NCBI RefSeq assembly: GCF_009363715.1
Contig: NZ_CP045404.1
Coordinates: 2,138,001 to 2,202,000, forward strand
Length of the DNA: 64,000 bases
Direction: 5' to 3'
From: Roseovarius sp. THAF9
Lineage (GTDB): Bacteria > Pseudomonadota > Alphaproteobacteria > Rhodobacterales > Rhodobacteraceae
A program made the position numbers and the translations under genes. A model generated the notes under the pieces. That model saw only the letters and a program-made list of their open reading frames with translations. It ran no database searches and was not told the DNA's origin. Below, piece after piece: positions 1 through 8,337 of this stretch (positions are counted from its first letter, which is position 1; each line of letters opens with the position of its first letter).

Positions 1-253
1 CGACGGGCGCGGCTTTACCATCGCGCGGCAGTTGCGACTGATGGGCTTCAAAGGGCGCCTGCGGGCTCGGGGCCACGTTATTGCCGACCAATATGCGATG
101 GCACGCAGGTCCGGCTTCGACGAGGTCGAAATCTCCGAAGATCTGGCTGAACGGCAGCCCGAGGACCAGTGGCTGTTCCGCGCAAGTTGGCAGGCGCATG
201 ACTACCAGGCCCGTCTGCGCGGCACCGGACGCGGCAAGATTCCCGCCGAATGA
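1..253 (+). CDS. DUF934 family protein (3' part)
   Basis: The reading frame enters from the left edge (first full codon at base 2) and stops at 253, so only the last 83 residues are visible. The segment FTIARQLRLMGF and the tail ending RGTGRGKIPAE match my memory of the DUF934 family, which in Rhodobacterales sits with sulfite reductase and CysH genes in assimilatory sulfur reduction. The molecular function of DUF934 is not known to me. The ferredoxin-NADP reductase gene 71 bp downstream fits a supply of reduced ferredoxin to sulfite reductase. An apparent TTG start at 32 is internal and should not be used; the true start lies outside the window. Confidence 0.75.
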   Translation, partial: DGRGFTIARQLRLMGFKGRLRARGHVIADQYAMARRSGFDEVEISEDLAERQPEDQWLFRASWQAHDYQARLRGTGRGKIPAE

Positions 254-324
254 CCCCTGTAATCTGACCTGAATCAAAGTATACGAGGAGACGCTCGGGC
301 TAAGACCCCGGGCGATGATTGCTG

Positions 325-1170
325 ATGAACGAGACCGTGACCGTGACCGAAGCGAAACCCGTCAAAGTCCCTACCCTGCCCGACGCCCAGACCGTGACGG
401 CGGTCAAACACTGGACCGACCGGCTGTTTTCCTTCCGCACCACCCGTCCTGCCAGCCTGCGCTTTCGCTCCGGCGAGTTCGTCATGATCGGGCTGATGCA
501 GAAAGACGAGAAGACCGGCAAGGAAAAGCCGCTTCTGCGGGCCTATTCCATCGCCTCGCCCTCTTGGGACGACGAACTGGAATTCTATTCGATCAAGGTG
601 CAGGACGGTCCGTTGACCAGCCGCCTGCAGCATATCGAACCGGGCGACGAGATCATCCTGCGCCCCAAGCCCGTGGGCACGCTGGTACATGACGCCCTGC
701 TGCCGGGCAAGCGCCTGTGGCTTTTTGCAACGGGCACCGGCTTTGCGCCCTTCGCCTCGCTGCTGCGCGACCCGCAGACCTATACCGACTATGACGAGGT
801 CATCATCACCCACACCTGCCGCGAGGTGGGTGAGTTGACATATGGCAAGGAATTGATCGACGGCATCCGCAAAGACGAGCTGCTGGCCGAACTGATCGGC
901 GAAGGCTTTCACGAGAAGCTGCGGTACTATCCCACGACGACCCGCGAAGAGAGCGCCAAGATGGGCCGGATCACCGACCTGATGCGCAAAGGCGAGGTTT
1001 TCGAGGACCTCGGAGTCGAGTCCCTTACGCCCGAGATTGACCGCGCGATGGTTTGCGGCAACCTGGCCTTTAACCTCGAGATCAAGGAGATGCTCGAGGA
1101 ATACGGTCTGCGCGAAGGGGCGAATTCCGATCCGAAGGAATACGTGGTCGAAAAAGCGTTTCTCGACTAA
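325..1170 (+). CDS. fpr: Ferredoxin--NADP+ reductase
   Basis: A 281-residue FAD enzyme that exchanges electrons between NADPH and ferredoxin or flavodoxin in the cytoplasm. The order is as expected for the bacterial subclass: an FAD domain with the segment RAYSIASP (about residues 72-79), then the NADP domain with FATGTGFAPFASLLRD, and the conserved C-terminal end EYVVEKAFLD. I use ATG 325; a TTG two codons upstream (319) is also possible, and no strong ribosome site separates them. The gene follows the DUF934 gene on the same strand, probably in one sulfur-assimilation transcript. It ends just before a strong hairpin shared with the convergent gene downstream. Confidence 0.93.
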   Translation: MNETVTVTEAKPVKVPTLPDAQTVTAVKHWTDRLFSFRTTRPASLRFRSGEFVMIGLMQKDEKTGKEKPLLRAYSIASPSWDDELEFYSIKVQDGPLTSRLQHIEPGDEIILRPKPVGTLVHDALLPGKRLWLFATGTGFAPFASLLRDPQTYTDYDEVIITHTCREVGELTYGKELIDGIRKDELLAELIGEGFHEKLRYYPTTTREESAKMGRITDLMRKGEVFEDLGVESLTPEIDRAMVCGNLAFNLEIKEMLEEYGLREGANSDPKEYVVEKAFLD

Positions 1171-1195
1171 CCCTCTTTCGTGCCTCGAATAAAGA

Positions 1196-1221
1196 AACCC
1201 GCGCTGATCGCAGCGCGGGTT
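1196..1221. terminator. Bidirectional intrinsic terminator
   Basis: Perfect 11-bp stem AACCCGCGCTG / CAGCGCGGGTT with a 4-base loop, lying between two convergent genes. On the minus strand it is followed by TTTCTTTATT, so it fits best as the terminator of the Ala-rich gene; on the plus strand the T content after the stem is weaker (TGTGTCTTT). Confidence 0.8.
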
Positions 1222-1246
1222 GTGTCTTTGCAGCACTCTGATCCGA

Positions 1247-2188
1247 TCAGAGGTTCAACGCCTCGCGTACGGCATCCAGCGCGCTTTCCAGCATGTCGGG
1301 ATTGTCCCGTGCGGCTTGCAGGCTGGACTTCAGCCCCGTCTTTTGCACCGTGCCGAGGTCCGAGTTGTCGATGTACTCGGTAACCTTGTCGTAATCGAAG
1401 CCCTCGGGTGTCAGCAACTCGGTGATAGAGGTCTCGGAGGCCTCGGTTGCCGCCGCTTCAGTCGAATTTACCGCCTCGTCCGTTGCGTCTGCTGCTTCGG
1501 TCGCAGCCTCTTCTGCTGCGGCCTCGGTGCTGTCGGCTGCGGCGTCGGCGGTATCGGCGGCGTCTTCCGCCACCTCTTCGGTCGCGCTGACAGCCTCTTC
1601 TGCCGCATCTTCCGTTGCGTCCGCGGCATCGCCCGCGGCGTCCGCGGTATCCTCGACCGCGTCCTCGGTTGCATCCGCCGCATCGCTGGCAGTGTCGGCA
1701 GCCGCGTCCGCCGCGTCCGAGGCGGCTTGCGTAGTTTCGTCGGCCACTTCCTCGGCTGTCTCCGCGGTCGCATCTGCTGCATCCGCCGCGGCATCGGCAG
1801 CAGCATCCGCGGCGTCACTGGCCGTGTCGGCTGCATCCGCAGCGGTGTCTTCGGCGAAATTGGCCGCATCGTCGGCGGCCTCCACGGCCTCCTGCACCGC
1901 TTCGTCGGCGGCTTGTCCGGTCGCTTCTACGGCATCTTCCGCGGCCTCGCCGGCATCCGCGGCGGCCTCTGCCGTTGCGTCGCCAGCGGCCTCCAGGGCC
2001 TCGCCGGTTTCCTGAACGGCATTCTCGGTTGCCTCGCCGGCGGTATCCGCGGCGCTTTCCAATTCCTCGGGCGAGGAAACAGTTTCGGACACCTCGTCCA
2101 CGACTTCCTGCGGTGACTTGCCGGTGAAGAGCATGTAGCCCCCGGCAAGGATGACAAGGGCCACGATCAGCCACAAAATGTTTCTCAT
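1247..2188 (-). CDS. Ala/Asp/Glu/Thr-rich repetitive membrane-anchored protein
   Basis: A 313-residue protein with three parts. Residues 1-22 form one hydrophobic segment (MRNILWLIVALVILAGGYML), probably an inner-membrane anchor or uncleaved signal. About residues 30-255 are low complexity, almost only A, D, E, T, S and V in imperfect units such as DAADAAADAA, predicted helical and strongly acidic. The last ~50 residues are of normal composition (EGFDYDKVTEYIDNSDLG...) and may be a folded domain. I choose ATG 2188 rather than 2203 because GAGAGG stands 7-8 bases before it. I know no function. A long, envelope-spanning or surface spacer is an inference from composition only. The opposite strand is also open here, a by-product of GCN codons. 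Confidence 0.7.
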   Translation of the reverse strand: MRNILWLIVALVILAGGYMLFTGKSPQEVVDEVSETVSSPEELESAADTAGEATENAVQETGEALEAAGDATAEAAADAGEAAEDAVEATGQAADEAVQEAVEAADDAANFAEDTAADAADTASDAADAAADAAADAADATAETAEEVADETTQAASDAADAAADTASDAADATEDAVEDTADAAGDAADATEDAAEEAVSATEEVAEDAADTADAAADSTEAAAEEAATEAADATDEAVNSTEAAATEASETSITELLTPEGFDYDKVTEYIDNSDLGTVQKTGLKSSLQAARDNPDMLESALDAVREALNL

Positions 2189-2378
2189 TGGTATTCCTCT
2201 CAACTGGCAGGTTTCTGAAGACTTTCACAGCCTGCCTTACAGTTGCTTGGAGATGAAGCGTAAAATCGGCGCATGCAAGGGGAAATTACCGTCGGTTAGG
2301 GCTCTGCCACCCGATTTTGCCGCTTGAAACACCCCCTACGCGCGGTTACCTTGCGACCTCAAACTCGCTGAACGATCG

Positions 2379-2394
2379 AAGGACAAAAACCATA
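2379..2394 (+). promoter_or_regulatory. infC ribosome binding site and ATA start codon
   Basis: AAGGA at 2379-2383 lies 8 bases before ATA at 2392. Homology with IF-3 begins exactly at that ATA (ARRPHNAPP follows), while upstream in-frame starts (TTG 2317) would add 25 non-conserved residues. No ATG, GTG or TTG lies at the expected place. Confidence 0.7.
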
Positions 2395-2937
2395 GCCCGC
2401 AGACCACACAACGCGCCTCCGACGCGCGACACCGGCCCCCGCATCAACGACAAAATCCGCGTTCCGGAAATCCGCCTGATCGGCGCGGAAGGTGAAAACG
2501 TCGGCGTCGTGACGCCCGAACGCGCCATGGGTATGGCAGAAGAGGCCGGTCTGGACCTGGTGGAAATCTCGCCGAACGCCAATCCGCCGGTCTGCAAGAT
2601 CATGGACTATGGCAAGTACAAGTACGAACAGCAAAAGCGGGAATCCGAGGCGCGCAAGAAGCAGAAAGTCATCGAAGTGAAGGAGGTGAAGTTCCGCCCC
2701 AACACCGACACGCATGACTACGACGTGAAGATGCGCAACGTCTTTCGCTTTTTGGAAAACGGCGACAAGGTTAAGATCACCTTGCGGTTTCGCGGTCGCG
2801 AAATGGCGCACCAGGATCTGGGCCGCGAACTGTTGCAGCGGGTGGCCGAGGACATCAAAGAAATCGGCAAGGTCGAGAACATGCCGAAGATGGAAGGCCG
2901 CCAGATGATCATGATCATCGCGCCGGGGGCCAAGTAA
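2392..2937 (+). CDS. infC: Translation initiation factor IF-3
   Basis: A 181-residue factor that binds the 30S subunit, prevents premature joining of 50S and checks start-codon/initiator-tRNA pairing. The N-terminal domain carries [15 protein letters not shown] and [21 protein letters not shown]; the linker is Lys-rich (residues ~82-95); the C-terminal domain has the conserved [19 protein letters not shown]. The length is normal for the family only if translation starts at ATA 2392, preceded by AAGGA. IF-3 genes in other bacteria use AUU or similar rare starts for self-repression, because IF-3 itself discriminates against them; the same control is inferred here. The gene stands alone in the window: rpmI-rplT do not follow. 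Confidence 0.95.
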   Translation: MARRPHNAPPTRDTGPRINDKIRVPEIRLIGAEGENVGVVTPERAMGMAEEAGLDLVEISPNANPPVCKIMDYGKYKYEQQKRESEARKKQKVIEVKEVKFRPNTDTHDYDVKMRNVFRFLENGDKVKITLRFRGREMAHQDLGRELLQRVAEDIKEIGKVENMPKMEGRQMIMIIAPGAK

Positions 2938-3125
2938 TCCCGCGCGGCGACTGGATGTCCATTGCAGACCGCTGCGCAACGGCAATTGATTTTGAGTCGG
3001 ACACGTGGCCGGGTAGTGTCTTGCCCAAGTTACGGGACATAATAGCGAGGTTGGCCACGCGTTCCGCGCCGGGCGCCTGAACCGTGGGCACTCGGGATGT
3101 GGTGCCAGCGGGAAAGGGCTTGGGG

Positions 3126-4832
3126 ATGCAATTTGTACATAGCATGGCACTGGCTGTCATAGCATGCGTCATGGGACAGTCAGCGATGGCCGAGCGTGCA
3201 AGTGACGGGCAGGTCAACCTGATCTTCTGGCAGGCGCCGTCGATTATGAACCCGTATCTTTCCGGCGGGATCAAGGATATCGAGTCGGCCAGCCTCATAC
3301 TGGAACCTCTCGCGCGGTACAACGAAACCGGCGCGATGACCCCTTGGCTGGCCGCCGAAATCCCGACCCTGGAAAACGGCGGTGTGGCGCAAGATTTAAA
3401 GTCGATCACCTGGCGGCTCAGGGATAACCTGATCTGGTCCGACGGCACCCCCGTGACTGCGGCAGACGTCCAGTTCACATGGTCCTATTGCACTGCGGAG
3501 GGCGGCGGCTGCGCGCATGTCGACAAGTTCTCGGGCATTGCGGGCATCGAGACACCGGATGACCGCACTGTCGTGATCCGGTTCGACGAAGCGAAACCTT
3601 TCCCCTACAATGCCTTTGTCGGCGCGTCCGCGCCCATCTTGCAAGCCGACCAGTTCGCCGACTGCCTTGGCGACCGGGCACCCACCTGCACCGAGGCGAA
3701 TTTCTATCCCATCGGCACCGGGCCTTTCGTGGTGGACGATTTCCGCACCGGCGACGCCGTCAGGATGTCGGCCAACCCCTATTACCGCGACCCCGCCAAG
3801 CCGGCCTTTGCCAGCCTGATGATCAAGGGCGGCGGCACGGCGGAAAACGCGGCCCGTGCCGTGCTGGAAACCGCGGATTACGACTATGCCTGGAACCTTC
3901 AGTTGCCGCCCGAAGTGCTGGACGGGATGCAGGCGGCGGGCAAGGGCGAGGTGGTTGCGGCGTTCGGGACGCTGGTCGAGAGGATCGTGATCAACCTGAC
4001 CGATCCCGACCCTGGCCTGGGCAACGCACGCTCGACCCTCGAGCATCCACATCCTTTCATGACGGACGTCTTGGTACGCCAGGCGCTGAGCATGGCGATC
4101 GACAGGCCGATCCTGACCGAGATCGGCTATGGCGAGGCCGGGCGTGCTACCTGCAATATCCTTCCTGCGCCTGAAATCTATGCCTCTGACGCCAACGAGG
4201 CCTGCAAGATGCAGGATCTCGAAGCCGCAAAGGCGCTGCTTGACAGTGCGGGCTGGACCGACAGCGACGGCGACGGCGTGCGCGACAAGGACGGCGTCGC
4301 CTTGCGCCTGCTGTTCCAGACCTCGACCAATGCCGTTCGCCAGACCTTTCAGGCCGCGATCAAGAGCTGGTGGTCGGAGCTTGGCGTCGAGACCGAGCTG
4401 CGAAATGTCGACGGCAACGTCTTTTTCGGCAGCGACCCGAACAGCCCGGACACCTATCAGAAGTTCTATGCCGATGTTCAGATGTACGCCCAGATGTTCG
4501 ATGGCACCGATCCCGAGGCCTACATGGCCAGCTGGACCTGTGAACGCATCCCGACGCCGGATAACCAGTGGCAGGGAACGAACATGCCGCGGTACTGCAA
4601 CGACGCCTTCGATGCGCTGGTTTCAAAGATGCGTGAGACAGGTGGGCTTGAAGACCGCGCAGAACTGGCACGCGCCATGAACGACATGCTGGTCCAGGAT
4701 TTCGTGATCCTTCCGCTGGTCCATCGCGGGCGCGTCTCGGCACATGCGAATTCGCTGGGCGGGGTTGTTCTGAACACCTGGGACAGTGAGTTGTGGAACG
4801 CGGCGGACTGGTACCGTATCGAGGCCGATTGA
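3126..4832 (+). CDS. Peptide-type ABC transporter substrate-binding protein
   Basis: A 568-residue periplasmic protein of solute-binding family 5 (DppA/OppA type). ATG 3126 gives a clear signal peptide (VHSMALAVIACVMGQSAMA, cleavage after about residue 20) and has GGAAAGGG upstream; the frame is open from 3084 but that start would precede the signal. Family hallmarks are LEPLARYNETGAMTPWLA, the motif LIWSDGTPVTAADVQFTW near residue 105 and FYPIGTGPFVVDDF. The two permease genes follow at 42 bp, so it delivers substrate to them. Substrate is likely an oligopeptide or peptide-like molecule; family 5 proteins also carry nickel, opines and glycosides, so this is not settled. Confidence 0.9.
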   Translation: MQFVHSMALAVIACVMGQSAMAERASDGQVNLIFWQAPSIMNPYLSGGIKDIESASLILEPLARYNETGAMTPWLAAEIPTLENGGVAQDLKSITWRLRDNLIWSDGTPVTAADVQFTWSYCTAEGGGCAHVDKFSGIAGIETPDDRTVVIRFDEAKPFPYNAFVGASAPILQADQFADCLGDRAPTCTEANFYPIGTGPFVVDDFRTGDAVRMSANPYYRDPAKPAFASLMIKGGGTAENAARAVLETADYDYAWNLQLPPEVLDGMQAAGKGEVVAAFGTLVERIVINLTDPDPGLGNARSTLEHPHPFMTDVLVRQALSMAIDRPILTEIGYGEAGRATCNILPAPEIYASDANEACKMQDLEAAKALLDSAGWTDSDGDGVRDKDGVALRLLFQTSTNAVRQTFQAAIKSWWSELGVETELRNVDGNVFFGSDPNSPDTYQKFYADVQMYAQMFDGTDPEAYMASWTCERIPTPDNQWQGTNMPRYCNDAFDALVSKMRETGGLEDRAELARAMNDMLVQDFVILPLVHRGRVSAHANSLGGVVLNTWDSELWNAADWYRIEAD

Positions 4833-4874
4833 TCCGTCAATCGCTGTGAGCCGGGCAGGAAGGGACAGGTTTGG

Positions 4875-5882
4875 ATGCTGACATTCGCGTTGCGCCGCCT
4901 ACTTGTGTCGGTTCCCATGCTGGTGGTGATCGCGCTCGTCATCTTCCTGTTGCTAGACCTGGCACCGGGCGACCCGATGGGAAACCTGCCCCAGACGATC
5001 TCGCCCGAGGTGAAGGCCCAGATGCGCGAGGCCCTTGGCCTGGGAGAGCCGCTGCATGTGCGGTTCTGGTCCTGGATGGTGCAGATCTTTTGGGTCGAAC
5101 CGCAGGTGCTGATCGACCATGTCTTCGGTACCTCTTTCGCTCACGACAAACCTCGGGTGTTGAGCTGGCAAAGCCGGGCGCCGGTTATGTTCGAGATCGC
5201 GCAGGCCCTGCCACAGACGTTGTGGGTGGTGGGCACGGCCTATTTGGTGGGCATTCTCATGGCGCTGCCGCTTGGAATCTTTGCGGCCTATCGGCAATAT
5301 TCGGTCTTCGACAACGCCAGTACCTTCGCGACGATGGTGGGGTATTCCCTGCCGCCTTTCCTGACCGGGCCTTTGGTCATCTTCGTCTTCTCGGTGCAGC
5401 TTGATCTCTTTCCGTTCATTTACGAGACAACACATCGGGTCACCGACTGGGAGAGCTTCACCTACCAGGTCCGGCAGATGGTGCTGCCCGTGCTGGTTCT
5501 GTCTGTTCAGACAACGGCCCAGATCAGCCGCTACATGCGGTCCGCAATGCTGGACAACCTGAGCCAGGATTACGTGCGCACGGCACGGGCCAAAGGAATG
5601 AGCGAATGGGTGGTCGTGATGGTGCACGTGCTGCGCAACTCGATGATCCCGGTCGTCACGGTCATCGCATTGGGCGCGCCAGCCATCTTCGGCGGCGCGA
5701 TCATCACCGAACAGGTCTTTGCGATCAACGGGATCGGGGCGCAGCTGATCGGGGCAATCAAGGCGAATGACCTGCCACTCGTCCATACGCTCACTTTCCT
5801 GTTCGCAGCGCTGATCGTACTGGCAAACCTGCTGGCCGACCTGCTTTACGGCCTGCTCGACCCGAGGATCCGGTATGGCTGA
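4875..5882 (+). CDS. ABC transporter permease, DppB/OppB type
   Basis: A 335-residue inner-membrane permease starting at ATG 4875 with a GGAAGGGACAGG-type ribosome site. An N-terminal membrane segment (LVSVPMLVVIALVIFLLLDL) is followed by LAPGDPMGNLP and a periplasmic loop, then five further segments. The cytoplasmic EAA loop that meets the ATPase is DYVRTARAKGMSEWVVVMVHVLRN, with the typical ARAKG core. It overlaps the next permease gene by 8 bp (ATGGCTGA), which points to translational coupling. It pairs with the DppC-type subunit to form the channel. Confidence 0.92.
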   Translation: MLTFALRRLLVSVPMLVVIALVIFLLLDLAPGDPMGNLPQTISPEVKAQMREALGLGEPLHVRFWSWMVQIFWVEPQVLIDHVFGTSFAHDKPRVLSWQSRAPVMFEIAQALPQTLWVVGTAYLVGILMALPLGIFAAYRQYSVFDNASTFATMVGYSLPPFLTGPLVIFVFSVQLDLFPFIYETTHRVTDWESFTYQVRQMVLPVLVLSVQTTAQISRYMRSAMLDNLSQDYVRTARAKGMSEWVVVMVHVLRNSMIPVVTVIALGAPAIFGGAIITEQVFAINGIGAQLIGAIKANDLPLVHTLTFLFAALIVLANLLADLLYGLLDPRIRYG

Positions 5883-6783
5883 GCGTCGTCACGTCTCACA
5901 CGGCCTCTGGCGCGATATCTGGCGCCAGTTCATGCGCCACACGGGAGCGGTCTTTGGTGCCGGTCTGTTCGCCATCATTGTCATCGCCGTGCTTTTCGGC
6001 CCGCTGCTATGGGGTCTGGCACCCGACGCCCCGGACTTTGCGGCGCGCAATGCCGGACCAAGCGTTGCTCATCCGTTCGGGACCGATCAACTGGGCCGCG
6101 ACCTCTTGGCACAAGTGCTAGCCGGCGGGCGTGTTTCGCTTGCGGTGGGGCTGACGGCGATGGTGCTGTCGGTGGGTCTTGGAACGGTTGTCGGCGTCGC
6201 GGCGGGCGTTTTCCGCCGGCTTGACGGGCCTCTGATGCGGCTGGCCGACCTATTTCTGTCGCTTCCCCTGTTGCCTCTTCTGCTGGTCATCGTGATGCTG
6301 TTCCGCGAAGCCCTAAGTGGCGCGGTCGGCACCGATGCAGGCATCTTCCTGCTGATCGTCACCGCCATCGGGGTCACCAGCTGGATGCCGGTCGCCCGGA
6401 TCGTGCGCGCCGATGTGCTGAGCGTACGCGAACGGGATTTCGTGCTGGCCGCGCGCGCCTCGGGCACCACGCAGTTGCGCCAGATCACGCGGCACATCCT
6501 GCCGAACATCCTGTCGCCGATCGTCGTCTCGGCCACCCTGGGCATCGCCAATGCAATCATTACCGAAAGTGCGCTGAGTTTCCTCGGGCTTGGTTTTCCC
6601 TCCGATTTCCCGACTTGGGGACGCCTGCTGAGCGACGGGGTGGTCTATCTGTCCGAGTTTCCTTGGCGGGTGTTCTGGCCCGGCCTGATGATCTCGCTCA
6701 CGGTGCTGAGCGTGAATTTTATGGGCGACGGGCTACGCGATGCGCTCGATCCCAAATTGCGGGGACGCGCGGCGCCGCTTTGA
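5875..6783 (+). CDS. ABC transporter permease, DppC/OppC type
   Basis: A 302-residue second channel subunit. The N-terminal OppC region (HTGAVFGAGLFAIIVIAVLFGPLLWG) is followed by HPFGTDQLGRDLLAQVLAGGRVSL, a hallmark of the DppC branch, and the EAA loop REDFVLAARASGTTQLRQITRHILPN. Its start codon lies inside the end of the preceding permease gene. The matching ATPase is not downstream on this strand but appears to be the fused protein encoded at 8338-10149 on the other strand. Its stop codon overlaps a perfect FNR box that belongs to the next gene. Confidence 0.92.
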   Translation: MAERRHVSHGLWRDIWRQFMRHTGAVFGAGLFAIIVIAVLFGPLLWGLAPDAPDFAARNAGPSVAHPFGTDQLGRDLLAQVLAGGRVSLAVGLTAMVLSVGLGTVVGVAAGVFRRLDGPLMRLADLFLSLPLLPLLLVIVMLFREALSGAVGTDAGIFLLIVTAIGVTSWMPVARIVRADVLSVRERDFVLAARASGTTQLRQITRHILPNILSPIVVSATLGIANAIITESALSFLGLGFPSDFPTWGRLLSDGVVYLSEFPWRVFWPGLMISLTVLSVNFMGDGLRDALDPKLRGRAAPL

Positions 6784-6793
6784 TTCCGATCAA
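6780..6793 (+). promoter_or_regulatory. FNR/FnrL-type binding site
   Basis: TTGAT-TCCG-ATCAA is a perfect match to the FNR consensus TTGAT-N4-ATCAA. It overlaps the permease stop codon and ends 52 bp before the start of the DksA-like gene at 6846, a normal position for an activator site near -41 of a short leader. Regulation by oxygen through FnrL is inferred. Confidence 0.65.
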
Positions 6794-6845
6794 TGTACGC
6801 CTTTCCCGGCCTGATAACGTGGATGCGTATCAAACGGAGAGCGCA

Positions 6846-7160
6846 ATGAACCTCGACACCCAGAAGACCGCCCTGCTAGAACGCCGCAAGGAACTGACCG
6901 CGCATCTCGACGTGGTCGAACACGCGCTTGACGAAACCCCGTCCAAGGATTGGGAGGACCGTGCCTCGGAACGTCAGGGCGACGAGGTGCTCGAAGCGCT
7001 CGGCCTGACGGAGCTGGCCGAGGTTCGGCGCATCGACGCCGCGCTGGCGCGGATCGAAGCAGGCACCTACGGCATCTGCACCATTTGTGGCGATCCTATC
7101 GCGGAAGCCCGGCTGGAATTTCTTCCGGACACACCGTTCTGCACGGCCTGCGCGGATTGA
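6846..7160 (+). CDS. TraR/DksA-type zinc-finger protein
   Basis: A 104-residue small DksA homologue. An N-terminal coiled region (TQKTALLERRKELTAHLDVVEHALDE) carries the acidic DRASERQGDEV stretch, and the C-terminal finger is CTICGDPIAEARLEFLPDTP then CTAC, a four-cysteine zinc site. DksA binds the secondary channel of RNA polymerase and, with ppGpp, shifts transcription; short homologues like TraR can act without ppGpp. ATG 6846 is used: the frame is open much further upstream but that part lies within the permease gene. The perfect FNR box just upstream suggests it is made under low oxygen. It is not the housekeeping dksA, which is usually longer. Confidence 0.88.
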   Translation: MNLDTQKTALLERRKELTAHLDVVEHALDETPSKDWEDRASERQGDEVLEALGLTELAEVRRIDAALARIEAGTYGICTICGDPIAEARLEFLPDTPFCTACAD

Positions 7161-7165
7161 CCGCG

Positions 7166-8326
7166 TCAGGCCGGCATGCGCTGTTCCACGATCCCGGCCC
7201 ACCAGCTGCACCCGGCGGGAATGACCTCATCGTTGAAGTTGTACTCGGGGTGGTGAACCGGGGCCGATGCGCCGTTGCCAACAAGGATGTAGGCCCCGGG
7301 GCGTTCCTCGAGCATGAAGGCAAAGTCCTCTCCTCCCATCACCAGAGGAGCCGTATCACATTGACCTGAAACGGATTTCGCCACTTCAGCGGCAAAGTCC
7401 GTCTGCTCGTCGTGGTTGGCCATGACCGGGTAGTTGTATTCGTAGTCGAGCGAGATCTCGGCCCCGAACGCCGCACCGATATGGTCGCAGATGCCCTTCA
7501 TCCGGGTTGCGGCCAGCTCTCGCGTCTCATTGCTGAGCGTGCGCACGGTGCCCATCAACGTGACGCGCGACGGGATGACGTTGAAGGTGTAAGACGAGGT
7601 TTCCATCGAGGTGACCGATACGACGATCTGCTGGATCGGGTCGGCGTTGCGGCTGACGATGGTTTGCAGGGCCGTCACCAGATGGCCGGTGACGACCGTG
7701 GGGTCGATGGTTTCATGCGGCTTGGCGGCGTGGCCGCCCTTGCCTTCGACAACGATGTCGAACTTGTCGGTGGCGGCGAAGAACGGACCGGGACGGATGG
7801 CGAACTGTCCCGGCTCCACCCCCGGCCAGTTGTGCATGCCGTAGACTTCCTGAATGCCGAACCGCTCCATCAGGCCGTCGTCGCACATCTCCTTCCCGCC
7901 GCCGCCGCCTTCTTCGGCGGGCTGGAAGATGATCACGGCGGTGCCGTTGAAATTGCGCGTTTCGGCAAGGTACTTGGCGGCCCCGAGCAGCATGGCGGTG
8001 TGCCCGTCATGACCGCAGGCGTGCATGGCACCGGGGATCTTGGAGGCATAGTCCAGACCCGTCGCCTCATGGATCGGCAGCGCGTCCATGTCGGCGCGCA
8101 GGCCGATCGTACGGCCAGACGTGGCCTCGCGCCCCTTGATGACCGCCACAACGCCGGTACGGCCAAGCCCTGTGACGACGTCGTCGCAACCGAAGCTTTG
8201 CAGTTTTTCGGCAACCAAAGCGCTGGTGCGGTGGGTTTCGAACAGGATTTCCGGGTTTTCATGGATGTCACGGCGCCATTCGGTGATCTCATCCTGCATT
8301 TCTGCAAAGCGATTCTTGATAGGCAT
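7166..8326 (-). CDS. M20 family amidohydrolase (N-acyl amino acid / hippurate hydrolase type)
   Basis: A 386-residue metal-dependent amidohydrolase. Metal-site motifs are GLRADMDALPIHE (~residue 70), MHACGHDGHTAMLLGAA (~100) and FQPAEEGGGGGKEM with the catalytic Glu pair (~135). Family members release amino acids from N-acyl amino acids, hippurate or indole-acetyl conjugates. ATG 8326 is chosen for the GAAAGGA 9 bases upstream. It starts 11 bp after the stop of the double ABC ATPase on the same strand, so the two are probably one operon, and imported N-acyl peptides or amino acids are a natural substrate. The gene converges on the DksA-like gene with 5 bp between stops. Confidence 0.9.
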   Translation of the reverse strand: MPIKNRFAEMQDEITEWRRDIHENPEILFETHRTSALVAEKLQSFGCDDVVTGLGRTGVVAVIKGREATSGRTIGLRADMDALPIHEATGLDYASKIPGAMHACGHDGHTAMLLGAAKYLAETRNFNGTAVIIFQPAEEGGGGGKEMCDDGLMERFGIQEVYGMHNWPGVEPGQFAIRPGPFFAATDKFDIVVEGKGGHAAKPHETIDPTVVTGHLVTALQTIVSRNADPIQQIVVSVTSMETSSYTFNVIPSRVTLMGTVRTLSNETRELAATRMKGICDHIGAAFGAEISLDYEYNYPVMANHDEQTDFAAEVAKSVSGQCDTAPLVMGGEDFAFMLEERPGAYILVGNGASAPVHHPEYNFNDEVIPAGCSWWAGIVEQRMPA

Positions 8327-8337
8327 GGGCGGTCCTT

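Noticed and set aside
1422..2015. Long Ala/Ser-rich open frame on the plus strand opposite the Ala-rich gene
   Set aside because: It is the mirror of GCN codon repeats; it has no ribosome site, and the minus-strand frame has a membrane anchor, a good start and a terminator.
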